A stretch of 12,818 bases of DNA from an uncultured Mycoplasmatota bacterium. GTDB taxonomy: Bacteria; Bacillota_I; Bacilli_A; RF39; UBA660. The position numbers were made by a program, and so were the translations under genes. Below, in pieces: positions 6,054 through 12,078 of the stretch. The stretch's first letter is position 1, and the number at the start of each line of letters is the position of its first letter. The stretch spans positions 1-12,818 of the forward strand of contig URXR01000033.1 of assembly GCA_900551925.1 (NCBI GenBank). The letters are read 5' to 3'. The notes below the pieces were generated by a model. It did no database searches. It saw only the letters and a list, made by a program, of their open reading frames with translations, and was not told where the DNA came from.

Positions 6054-6284
6054 CTACAAATGGAGTTCTTTTATTTTCTCTAAAATTTTAATCTGATTAA
6101 GCTCCAGCTGTTCAACCTTTTTATTAAATTCAAAATCACTTATTTTATTTTTCCCCTGTCTAGTTATGAACTTCATGTCGCTACAAGATCTTACGGATAT
6201 CTTGACTATTTCTTCTAATGATTTTCCCCATAACCCTAGATCTTTCATTTTATCAAGAATTTCTTTCGGATATCCCTCATACAT
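6054..6284 (-). CDS. Hypothetical protein with C-terminal coiled coil, 76 aa
   Basis: The protein starts MYEGYPKEILDKMKDLGLWG. Residues about 48-74 have a heptad-like pattern (FNKKVEQLELNQIKILEKIK) suggesting a coiled coil. GGAGGG lies 9 bases before the ATG. It sits between the origin candidate and the ERCC4 nuclease and is probably cotranscribed with the nuclease. I do not recognise a family. A replication accessory role is a guess from location only. Confidence 0.75.
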   Translation of the reverse strand: MYEGYPKEILDKMKDLGLWGKSLEEIVKISVRSCSDMKFITRQGKNKISDFEFNKKVEQLELNQIKILEKIKELHL

Positions 6285-6372
6285 AGCATATTCCCTCCAA
6301 AATTATAATTCTAATATTAATTTCATCTCCATCCTTATAAAGTTTTGTAAGCTCCACAGTTTCCACACACAT
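6277..6372 (-). CDS. Possible 31-aa ORF overlapping the next gene start
   Basis: The ATG at 6372 opens 31 codons, MCVETVELTKLYKDGDEINI then RIIILEGICYV, ending in TGA 8 nt inside the next gene. The overlap would allow translational coupling. The residue pattern is protein-like, but the ribosome binding site is weak (TTTTGAG) and the first codons contain two TGTGGA elements, so this may be origin DNA that happens to be open. No function can be assigned. Confidence 0.35.
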   Translation of the reverse strand: MCVETVELTKLYKDGDEINIRIIILEGICYV

Positions 6373-6648
6373 TTTACTCAAAACTTATATTTTTTATATA
6401 TTTTATATATTTAAAGGTTATTTATATATATATTTATATTTTTTATAATTTTGCTGAAAATAAGTGTGGAAAGTGTGTATATGTGAGAATAGTTGATATT
6501 ACTAAGCTATTTTTACACAGATGATAAAAATATAAGTGTGTAAAAGTGTGGAAAAAAGTATATAAAAACTGTGTGAGTCTCCACACTTCTTTTTTTAATT
6601 TTTTTAAAAATTAATATAAAGTGTGGAAATCCACACATATTTTTCAGT
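6373..6648. other. AT-rich spacer between the primase and the 76-aa gene
   Basis: The spacer holds the unpaired-looking A/T tract, several iterons and degenerate GTGTGTA copies. A weak hairpin, GTGTG-N6-CACAC (6571-6586), has U-rich flanks on both strands and may help end the primase mRNA. The 6621-6636 inverted repeat could also act there. No protein gene was found. Confidence 0.55.
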
Positions 6649-9063
6649 TTACACTTCTTTTTTATTAAAATTTTGTTCATACCAGCGGTTGATTTCTAAT
6701 AATTCTTCTAATTTATTTTCAAGTACTTCAATTTTTTCTAGTAGATTTCTTTTTTCTGTTAGAAGCTCTATATTTTTATTTTGTAATTCTTTTATTTTAT
6801 TATCTGTGGAAACTTCCACACTTTTTTTAGAAACTTCCACACTTTTTTTAGAAACTTCCACAAGTTTTAAGTTATGTTGATCCTTTAATCTATTTTTAAA
6901 TCTTTTAGGAATTTCTCCACACCAATTTCTTGGTAAAGGACAACTATTATATCTTCCTCTAGGCATTCCTTTTATTGGAGTATCTTTGCTTGTCTCCTCT
7001 CCTAGCTTCTTCAATTCTCTTGTGATTGATGTCCCACTAGCTTTTACATCTATCATACTTAAAACTTCTGCACTTCTTACCCATAAACGCTGTGGATTAT
7101 CAAAATCTAATAATGATTCCAATACTGTTCCTAATTCACTTTTAAAATTATAATTTTTATTGGATTCTTGTAACTTATCTTTTTCATCGTTTTGTAGATG
7201 ATAACAAGGCTGATTTTCTATAATTGGGTTAGCTAAATATATTTCTTTTAATTCAGTCCATAATTGCGTATAGTCAAAATTATTAATACCTTCCCAGTTA
7301 ATAGATTCTAGATCAATAATCCACATTCTTCTATTGTTATCGTCCAATAAAAATTCACTATCATTAACAGTAGCAAAATAAATGTTATTTCTTTTATTAG
7401 TAGTGATATATTTATCATATTTTAAAGATAGTGCATCTTTTTCAGCTGTTACAAATCCTTTGAACTCATTTACTTTTTTAGCAGATCTAGCAAATTCTGA
7501 AAACTCAACTATTAGATGAGAAGTTAGAGCTTGGATATTATCTCTATCACCTTTGTACTCTTGTTCCCCTAGAAATACCCAATCTTCATCTATTGGTATA
7601 AGTCTTTTAAAACATTCACCTTTTCCAATACCTTGTTCACCTTTTAATATCAATAATCCATAAGCTTTATAATTTGAATCATAAACACTTCCACAGAATG
7701 ATAATAGCCATTTCGTCATAAGAAGTTTTTTCAGTTCTTGATTATAACCATCAACAGTAACAAAATTATCTAAGTATTCATCTATTCTTGATGTTCTATC
7801 CCACGGCGGTAATTGATCCATCCATACTTTAAAAGGGTTTATAGTATTTTCATTTCCTATAGCTTCAATATAATCCCTAACATCAGTCTTAAGTATTCTG
7901 AAACGTTCTTTTGTACAATGAGATTTTATTTCTGTTATAAGTGTATCAAGTGTTTTATTTTTGAAGAAATTAGTTTCCACAGATAATACTTTTGTAATTT
8001 CATTTTTATATATCTTTGTTTCTGCACGCTCTAATATTAATTTGAAGTTATCAATAGTATTTAATGGTTTTATTTCCACAGTGCCGTTTTGCTTAGTAAC
8101 TTCAGTAACATCTTTCCATTTAGTAGATTTTTTCCAATCCCAACTATCTTTTATGGCTTTTATTAATTCTTCTTTTATATGTCCAGCTTCTAACCAGTCT
8201 GTTACATCTTTATTGTCGCCTAACTCTTTTAATCCTGGAAGATCTACTACTTTAAATGTTTGAATAACATCTTTTAAATGCTTCCATACCAGCTGCTTAA
8301 ATTCTTCTCCAGCCTTGCCGGTATCTCCAATAAATACTATCTTGGCATTTTGTAACTGTATTTTATATTTGTTCCATATTTTTTCATCATTTGTTTTGGT
8401 ATACATTGTTGTTGCTGTTAAACCTAATTTATTAAGTGTATCAGCGTCTTTTTCACCTTCAACAAAATACACATTAGTCATTTTATTTATAGCTTCTTTA
8501 ACTTTTGGATAATTATATATTGTGTAATTGTAATCTCCATCTTTTGCTTTTGTACCTAGCTTATAATAATCACCCATATCAATTATTTTATAGGTCCTCA
8601 TATCTTTTTTAGTTTTATCAAATTTATTTCTAAATTTAACTTTGATGAAGCTTGGAGTATCACTATTTAACATGTAAGTATACATATTCTCTATGTAGTA
8701 CCCATCTAGCTTTATATTTTTTTCTATATAATCTTTTAATTCATCTAACTTAGAAGGCTGAATATCAAGTTTAATATTTAATATTTCATAAGCTTTTTTT
8801 ACAGCTTCTAAAGTTGTTATACCTTCTTTTTCTCTTATAAAATTAATTATGTCTCCTCCAGCATTACATTGTCCAAAACATTTATAAAAGGCTTCATTAT
8901 TTTTTTCTTTTAGCCTAAAACTAGGAGTTTTTTCATTATGGAAAGGGCATTTTGCCACATACCCTGTACTGCCTTTTTTGAAACTGATTCCATAATGCTG
9001 CATAACATTCATCAAGTTATCCAGGGATTTTATATTTTTTATTGATTTGTTTAAGTCTGTCAT
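6649..9063 (-). CDS. Primase-helicase: CHC2 zinc finger, TOPRIM, VapE-type helicase
   Basis: An 804-aa multidomain replication protein. The CHC2 zinc finger uses C39, H42, C62 and C66. TOPRIM follows with VEGEKDA (201-207), GDTGKAG (246-252) and DVTDW (286-290). The VirE/VapE-type ATPase spans about 405-610: P-loop GEQGIGKG (475-482), IVEFSEFA (518-525) and a sensor-like segment around ATVNDSEFLLDDNNRRMW (564-581). The P-loop ends in G where S or T is usual. Residues 735-752 are three copies of VEVS joined by KKS, followed by a coiled coil (about 756-792). AAGGTGA precedes the ATG at 9063. It should prime and unwind DNA at the element's origin; the iterons in and after its 3' end support this. 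Confidence 0.93.
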   Translation of the reverse strand: MTDLNKSIKNIKSLDNLMNVMQHYGISFKKGSTGYVAKCPFHNEKTPSFRLKEKNNEAFYKCFGQCNAGGDIINFIREKEGITTLEAVKKAYEILNIKLDIQPSKLDELKDYIEKNIKLDGYYIENMYTYMLNSDTPSFIKVKFRNKFDKTKKDMRTYKIIDMGDYYKLGTKAKDGDYNYTIYNYPKVKEAINKMTNVYFVEGEKDADTLNKLGLTATTMYTKTNDEKIWNKYKIQLQNAKIVFIGDTGKAGEEFKQLVWKHLKDVIQTFKVVDLPGLKELGDNKDVTDWLEAGHIKEELIKAIKDSWDWKKSTKWKDVTEVTKQNGTVEIKPLNTIDNFKLILERAETKIYKNEITKVLSVETNFFKNKTLDTLITEIKSHCTKERFRILKTDVRDYIEAIGNENTINPFKVWMDQLPPWDRTSRIDEYLDNFVTVDGYNQELKKLLMTKWLLSFCGSVYDSNYKAYGLLILKGEQGIGKGECFKRLIPIDEDWVFLGEQEYKGDRDNIQALTSHLIVEFSEFARSAKKVNEFKGFVTAEKDALSLKYDKYITTNKRNNIYFATVNDSEFLLDDNNRRMWIIDLESINWEGINNFDYTQLWTELKEIYLANPIIENQPCYHLQNDEKDKLQESNKNYNFKSELGTVLESLLDFDNPQRLWVRSAEVLSMIDVKASGTSITRELKKLGEETSKDTPIKGMPRGRYNSCPLPRNWCGEIPKRFKNRLKDQHNLKLVEVSKKSVEVSKKSVEVSTDNKIKELQNKNIELLTEKRNLLEKIEVLENKLEELLEINRWYEQNFNKKEV
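6809..6862. repeat. Tandem 21-bp repeats inside the primase gene
   Basis: GAAACTTCCACACTTTTTTTA occurs exactly twice (6809-6829, 6830-6850), followed by a 12-bp partial third copy (6851-6862). Each carries a TTCCACA iteron and encodes seven residues (VEVSKKS), so the repeat is both DNA and protein periodic. Confidence 0.9.
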
Positions 9064-9134
9064 TGTCAGTCACCTTCTTTAAGTTTATTTAAAAGAAATT
9101 GACATATTTAAAAGAATTGCACTGATAAGATTTA

Positions 9135-9314
9135 TTATTTCTCCAGCTCCTGTAGCTGGTTCAGTTCGAATTGTTCTTTAGTTAGAGTTTCTCCTCTATA
9201 TTTAGCTTTTTGATAAGCTTTTTTCCACTCTCTATTCTTTTGATACCAGTCTGAACTTCTTTGTCTTTGAGCTTCTAGAAATTCTTCATAAGTTTTAAAT
9301 TCGTATTTTCTCAT
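9135..9314 (-). CDS. Small basic protein, 59 aa
   Basis: The protein starts MRKYEFKTYEEFLEAQRQRS and is rich in K, R, E, Q, W and Y, probably forming long charged helices. I start at the ATG at 9314, preceded by GGGGTG, rather than the in-frame GTG three codons upstream, which forms part of that site. The primase gene follows after 71 bp, so the two may share an mRNA whose leader spans the region opposite the candidate antisense RNA. No family was recognised. Nucleic-acid binding is plausible from its charge, but nothing specific is seen. Confidence 0.65.
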   Translation of the reverse strand: MRKYEFKTYEEFLEAQRQRSSDWYQKNREWKKAYQKAKYRGETLTKEQFELNQLQELEK

Positions 9315-9353
9315 AATATACACCCCTTTTTTTATTCTTCATTGAATTTTATG

Positions 9354-9382
9354 TTTAAAAAAAAATATAAATAGGGTATAAT
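9354..9382 (+). promoter_or_regulatory. Promoter of the candidate antisense RNA
   Basis: TTTAAA (9354-9359), an exact 17-bp spacer and a consensus TATAAT (9377-9382). The predicted start is near 9389. No plus-strand protein gene with a ribosome binding site follows. Confidence 0.5.
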
Positions 9383-9388
9383 AGTTTT

Positions 9389-9491
9389 ATAAATGAAAAA
9401 CAAAATACCCAATTTAGAAAATTGTATATCCGTATCAGTGCATTTTTTTAAATTGTGTCAAGGTCAAGTGTTGCAGCACTTGGCCTTTTAA
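9389..9491 (+). ncRNA. Candidate countertranscribed RNA opposite the primase leader
   Basis: A promoter with consensus -10 leads to an RNA of about 100 nt ending in a hairpin. GGTCAAGTG (9462-9470) pairs with CACTTGGCC (9477-9485), with one G-U pair and a TTGCAG loop, followed by TTTT. A smaller hairpin, CAATTT-AGA-AAATTG, lies at 9410-9424. It would be fully complementary to the minus-strand leader of the primase operon. Antisense RNAs opposite rep leaders control copy number in plasmids such as pT181, pIP501 and R1. A 32-codon frame inside (9393-9491) lacks a ribosome binding site. The RNA is predicted only from promoter and terminator. Confidence 0.45.
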
Positions 9492-9639
9492 ATTTCCATT
9501 CTTTATATGAACTATTATAACATAATCATATCTATAACGTATTCATTTTTAATTTCAAAATAGTTTTCGAAATAAAATGTAAATTTATAAGTGTTTTGCG
9601 TGAAACATGTTATTTAGTTTACATATAGTATGTTATCCT

Positions 9640-9673
9640 AAAAAAATTCCCTTTAACCATGTTAAAGGGTTTT
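9640..9673 (-). terminator. Terminator after the HTH/RHH protein gene
   Basis: CCCTTTAAC (9649-9657) and GTTAAAGGG (9661-9669) form a perfect 9-bp stem with a 3-nt loop. Minus-strand RNA continues AAUUUUUUU. The plus side also has UUUU, so it could act both ways. It directly follows the stop of the gene. Confidence 0.8.
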
Positions 9674-10262
9674 ATTTATATTTTTCTAAAAATTCCTTTA
9701 TTGCTTGAGTTAAAATATCTTGTACTCTATATTTACTGCTGGCACAAAACTCAGCAAATTCTTTTTGAACATCTTCATAAATTTTATAGCTCCTTGTTAC
9801 AACTTTTCCTTCAAAATTATCTATATTTAAATCACCTGTTACTACTTTATTACTACTTTTTTGATACCAGTTGTAAACCTCATCAAGCTTACTACTCATA
9901 GAATTATAGTTAAGCAGTATTTGCTCCAGAACCTTGTTATTTACTTGCTCCGTCATTACCACTTTATTACTACTAGAACATTCTTGAATATTATTTTCTG
10001 ATATTACTACTTTATTACTATCATCTTTCGTGACACATATTTCATCGTTGACGGAAGGCATAATTTCTACTATATTTTCAAATTGCTTAGTATCTTTATT
10101 GTATTTATAATGAACTCTTTCATATCTATCTCTCATAGTAGATGGTGCGCTTGTAATTCCTTCTTTAGCTAATCTGCTTAGGCTATATCCTTCTTTTAAT
10201 TTTTCATTAACAAATTCTATTTGCTGTATTATATCTAATTTTTCAAAGCTCTCTTTATTCAA
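9672..10262 (-). CDS. DNA-binding protein, N-terminal HTH and C-terminal RHH-like region
   Basis: A 196-aa protein. Residues about 12-55 (EKLKEGYSLSRLAKEGITSA, then STMRDRYERV) form a helix-turn-helix like those in many clostridial plasmid and phage regulators. Residues about 155-195 (RSYKIYEDVQKEFAEFCASS and following) fit a ribbon-helix-helix fold with beta strand and two helices. The middle is a polar linker with three SNKVV motifs (82-86, 98-102, 137-141). These are encoded by DNA almost identical to sites in its own promoter. The start is TTG at 10262, with AGAGGTGA upstream; no suitable ATG is near. A partition (ParB/ParR-like) or autoregulatory role is inferred; no ParA or ParM is in the window. 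Confidence 0.75.
   Translation of the reverse strand: MNKESFEKLDIIQQIEFVNEKLKEGYSLSRLAKEGITSAPSTMRDRYERVHYKYNKDTKQFENIVEIMPSVNDEICVTKDDSNKVVISENNIQECSSSNKVVMTEQVNNKVLEQILLNYNSMSSKLDEVYNWYQKSSNKVVTGDLNIDNFEGKVVTRSYKIYEDVQKEFAEFCASSKYRVQDILTQAIKEFLEKYK
9838..10022 (-). repeat. Three AGTAGTAATAAAGTAGTAA sites inside the coding sequence
   Basis: Minus-strand copies lie at 9838-9857 (AGTAGTAATAAAGTAGTAAC), 9955-9974 (AGTAGTAATAAAGTGGTAAT) and 10003-10022 (GATAGTAATAAAGTAGTAAT). Each encodes (S)SNKVV. The same sequence, with one or two changes, occurs in the noncoding promoter at 10296-10330. Confidence 0.8.
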
Positions 10263-10281
10263 TTCCTATCACCTCTATACA

Positions 10282-10330
10282 ATTATAACTACTTTGGTAT
10301 TAATTTAGTAGTAGTAGTAATTTAGTATTT
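10282..10330. promoter_or_regulatory. Promoter and operator of the HTH/RHH gene
   Basis: A minus-strand TATAAT lies at 10287-10282. Immediately upstream are TAACTACTTT (10286-10295), GGTATTAATTTAGTAGTA (10296-10313) and AGTAGTAATTTAGTATTT (10313-10330). The last two match the in-gene sites closely, on the opposite strand. They would cover the -35 region, so the protein probably represses itself. The predicted transcript start falls on the ribosome binding site, so the -10 assignment is uncertain. Confidence 0.55.
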
Positions 10331-10973
10331 ATTTTGCATTATCCTTTTTCCACTGATTAACTAATTTATAGTAACTACTTTTAGGCATATCTAATGCAGC
10401 TAATGCTTGTTTTAAGGATATTTCCTTGTCCTGCTGTTGTTTCATTATAGCTTCGAAATTTTTAGGATAAATCATATTAGGTCTACCAATTGGTTTTCCT
10501 GTTTTAATTGAAATTCTTTTTCCGTCCTTTACTTTCATAGCTTTTAATCCGGCAATGGCTCTTTCTCTTCTTAATTCAGTTTCCTGCTGTCCAACGTAAC
10601 TAAGAATTGAAATTATAAGGTCATTTATAAAAGTTTCCATAGGGCCTTTAAAATTTCTTGTATCAAGCATAGGCATTGTAATTACATGAATATCTATACC
10701 TCTTCCAGTAATATCGGACCATAGCTTTTTACAGTCATTATAATTTCTACTTAAGCGGTCTAAACTCCACAAAACAAGCAAATCACCCTTACCCATAGCT
10801 TTTAATAAGGCTTTTAGTTCTGGTCTATTAGTATTTGTTCCGGTCTGCTTTTCAGTATATATCTTTGGATCTTCTATATTATTTTCTTTTATAAATTTAT
10901 CCATGGCATCTATTTGCAATTGCAAGTTTTGCTGTTTACTAGATACCCTAAGATAAAAAAATGTCTTATTCAT
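10329..10973 (-). CDS. Serine recombinase (resolvase/invertase family)
   Basis: A 214-aa small serine recombinase. The catalytic serine is S11 in YLRVSSKQQ (7-15), with R9 nearby. LWSLDRLSRN (69-78) supplies the conserved D72, R73 and R76. The long E helix covers about 110-145, and the C-terminal HTH (about 172-210) follows the GRP-containing linker (IGRPN). Size and order match gamma-delta resolvase relatives. I start at the ATG at 10973, which has AAGGAG upstream; the in-frame ATG at 10994 contains that ribosome binding site. The most likely job is resolving replicon multimers, though DNA inversion is possible. It ends directly at the operator region of the next gene. Confidence 0.93.
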   Translation of the reverse strand: MNKTFFYLRVSSKQQNLQLQIDAMDKFIKENNIEDPKIYTEKQTGTNTNRPELKALLKAMGKGDLLVLWSLDRLSRNYNDCKKLWSDITGRGIDIHVITMPMLDTRNFKGPMETFINDLIISILSYVGQQETELRRERAIAGLKAMKVKDGKRISIKTGKPIGRPNMIYPKNFEAIMKQQQDKEISLKQALAALDMPKSSYYKLVNQWKKDNAK

Positions 10974-10992
10974 ATTAGTTAATCTCCTTTTC

Positions 10993-11013
10993 ATTCTATA
11001 TAGAATAATTATA
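10993..11013 (-). promoter_or_regulatory. Recombinase promoter region with 14-bp palindrome
   Basis: A minus-strand TATAAT lies at 11013-11008. The perfect palindrome ATTCTATATAGAAT (10993-11006) covers the predicted start site, suggesting an operator or a recombinase binding site. No good -35 was found. Confidence 0.45.
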
Positions 11014-11203
11014 ACCTAAAAGTTCATAAAAGGATATTGTTATTTATGGACAAAATTTGATTATTTCCCAAAATATCTGCCTTGGATACTTTTTAGTTTT
11101 TTTTTAGTTATTTCAGTGCTTTTAGCACTATTATTTTTTATTTTAAATATTTTTAATTTGGTCTTAAAACTATGCATAAAATTATGCATTTATAGACATT
11201 AAA

Positions 11204-11212
11204 TGTTATAAT
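11204..11212 (+). promoter_or_regulatory. Extended -10 of a plus-strand RNA
   Basis: TGT-TATAAT. The 18-bp palindrome ATGCATAA-AA-TTATGCAT (11172-11189) occupies the -35 position and may be its operator. Confidence 0.45.
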
Positions 11213-11218
11213 ATATAT

Positions 11219-11339
11219 ATACAAGTTTCTAAAGCTTGAATTGGAAATATTTTTTATTCTTAGTATTTATTTTTATCTACTATAATGGTCTATCCTTTTC
11301 ATTTTTAGCCATATCATTAAAAGTGGTATGGCTATTTTT
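11219..11339 (+). ncRNA. Candidate small RNA convergent with the sigma gene
   Basis: An extended -10 predicts a start near 11219. A 7-bp hairpin, CAAGUUU-CUA-AAGCUUG (11222-11238), lies almost at the 5' end. The RNA ends in a terminator: AGCCATATCA (11307-11316) pairs with TGGTATGGCT (11324-11333), with one G-U, followed by AUUUUU. The terminator lacks a U-tract on the minus strand. No ribosome binding site with an ORF is visible. It is predicted from promoter and terminator only. Confidence 0.42.
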
Positions 11340-11387
11340 ATGTAATTTAAACAACTGTGGAACTTTTCACACTTGTAAATTTTTCGC

Positions 11388-12005
11388 TTAACTATTAATT
11401 AATGCTGATCTCTCTGTATCATATTCATCTATATGATATATTCGTCTGTACTCATTTCTGAATAATAGAGATTTTCTTATAAGTGCCATTCTAGCTTCTC
11501 TAAGTGTACCATGTATGTTACTAATGCCTGTGACTTTTTCAATATATTCATATGGACAATCCTCAAACCATCTAAGTATGCAGATGTTAGATTTATTTGC
11601 ATCCAAATATTTTTCTATTTCTCTCTTGTAAGTTTGCAGCATTAATTTCTCCTCTAGTTCCTCTTGAAGATCTACTTTATCTGCTATTAAGTCTATTAAT
11701 TCAGCCGTATCTCCTTCACTATTTTCTATTACTGCATTAAGCGAGATAGCAGGCTTATTCTTATTTTTCTTATCAACAATATATATTTCTTTTCTCATTC
11801 TATACTCAATAATATCGTACACATAACTACTAAATTTCTTTCCTTTGGTGTCATCGAAAGTGTTATAGGCATGTATTAATGCAAGCAGTGCAATTTGCAT
11901 AAGATCATCATATTCAATCACTCCAATTCTGCTCCATTTATTGACTAGCTTGATTATCATTGGCTTGAATTGCTCATATAACTTCATGTATTCTTCATTA
12001 CTCAT
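11388..12005 (-). CDS. Sigma-70-like RNA polymerase sigma factor
   Basis: A 205-aa sigma factor with two recognisable regions. Region 2 spans about 11-75 and includes YDDLMQIALLALIHAYNTFD (32-51) and FSSYVYDIIEYRMRKEI (58-74), the core-binding and -10 recognition segments. Region 4-like residues span about 120-178, ending in a HTH (YEYIEKVTGI...TLREARMALIRKS). Region 3 is absent and the linker is charged, as in small phage or plasmid sigma factors (compare the UviA/BotR group). GGGGTG precedes the ATG at 12005. It sits directly downstream of the tape-measure gene and may direct transcription of the phage-derived or other late genes; its target promoters cannot be read from this window. Confidence 0.85.
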   Translation of the reverse strand: MSNEEYMKLYEQFKPMIIKLVNKWSRIGVIEYDDLMQIALLALIHAYNTFDDTKGKKFSSYVYDIIEYRMRKEIYIVDKKNKNKPAISLNAVIENSEGDTAELIDLIADKVDLQEELEEKLMLQTYKREIEKYLDANKSNICILRWFEDCPYEYIEKVTGISNIHGTLREARMALIRKSLLFRNEYRRIYHIDEYDTERSALINS

Positions 12006-12043
12006 ATTCCCACACCCCTTTTAGAAAAATAAATTTAAAATAG

Positions 12044-12072
12044 TTAGTTTACCAACTAAGTTGTGATATAAT
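12044..12072 (+). promoter_or_regulatory. Extended -10 with overlapping operator-like palindrome
   Basis: TGA-TATAAT (12064-12072) is an extended -10. TTAGTT-TACC-AACTAA (12044-12059) is a perfect 6-4-6 inverted repeat covering the -35 and spacer, and also lies in the upstream region of the sigma gene on the other strand. Confidence 0.5.
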
Positions 12073-12078
12073 AATATC

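Larger units (their letters stand above)
6353..6921. repeat. TGTGGA/TCCACA iteron cluster, candidate replication origin
   Basis: Twelve exact copies of TGTGGA or its complement start at 6353, 6362, 6465, 6547, 6580, 6622, 6630, 6805, 6815, 6836, 6857 and 6916. By base composition well under one would be expected. Many are GTGTGGAA. Two pairs form inverted repeats: GTGTGGA-AA-TCCACAC (6621-6636) and TGTGGAA-AC-TTCCACA (6805-6820). Between about 6380 and 6460 lies an almost pure A/T stretch that could unwind. The cluster overlaps the 3' end of the primase gene, as the lambda origin lies inside gene O. Outlying copies occur at 6032 and 11356. Direct evidence of origin activity is lacking. Confidence 0.65.
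9315..9648. other. Leader region of the primase operon
   Basis: About 330 bp without a protein gene. On the minus strand an extended -10, TGT-TATAAT (9522-9514), could start the primase-operon mRNA near 9507, giving a leader of almost 200 nt. On the plus strand a promoter and terminator define a candidate RNA (9389-9491). TATCAGTGCA (9433-9442) recurs inverted at 9118-9127, on the other side of the 59-aa gene. Confidence 0.5.
11014..11387. other. Gene-free spacer between sigma factor and recombinase
   Basis: About 374 bp. It holds a hairpin AGTGCT-TTT-AGCACT (11115-11129) followed by a U-rich plus strand, the palindrome ATGCATAA-AA-TTATGCAT (11172-11189), a candidate plus-strand RNA (11219-11339), and an inverted repeat TGTGGAA-CT-TTTCACA (11356-11371) resembling the origin iterons. 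No clear minus-strand terminator for the sigma gene was found. Confidence 0.5.

Noticed and set aside
5837..6414. Two plus-strand frames opposite the nuclease and the 76-aa gene
   Set aside because: They are antisense to well-supported genes and lack ribosome binding sites.
6809..6862. CRISPR-like array suggested by the 21-bp repeats
   Set aside because: The units are contiguous with no spacers, lie in frame within a gene, and no cas gene is present.
6623..6880. Plus-strand frame opposite the primase C-terminus, with repeats ETSTLFL
   Set aside because: The repetition is the antisense shadow of the 21-bp iteron repeats in the primase gene; no ribosome binding site.
7961..8512. Two plus-strand frames opposite the primase
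   Set aside because: They are antisense to conserved TOPRIM and linker coding sequence and show no start signals.
9118..9442. Inverted TATCAGTGCA copies flanking the 59-aa gene as possible attachment or transposon ends
   Set aside because: Only 10 bp match, there is no target duplication, and the enclosed gene is not a transposase.
9393..9491. 32-codon plus-strand frame inside the candidate antisense RNA
   Set aside because: It lies only about 4 nt after the predicted transcript start with no ribosome binding site, and its last codons are the terminator hairpin; better explained as noncoding.
9659..9901. Plus-strand frame opposite the HTH/RHH gene
   Set aside because: It starts inside the terminator and is antisense to the RHH-like coding region.
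11297..11330. Minus-strand 10-codon frame MAKNEKDRPL
   Set aside because: It is too short, has no ribosome binding site and overlaps the terminator hairpin.
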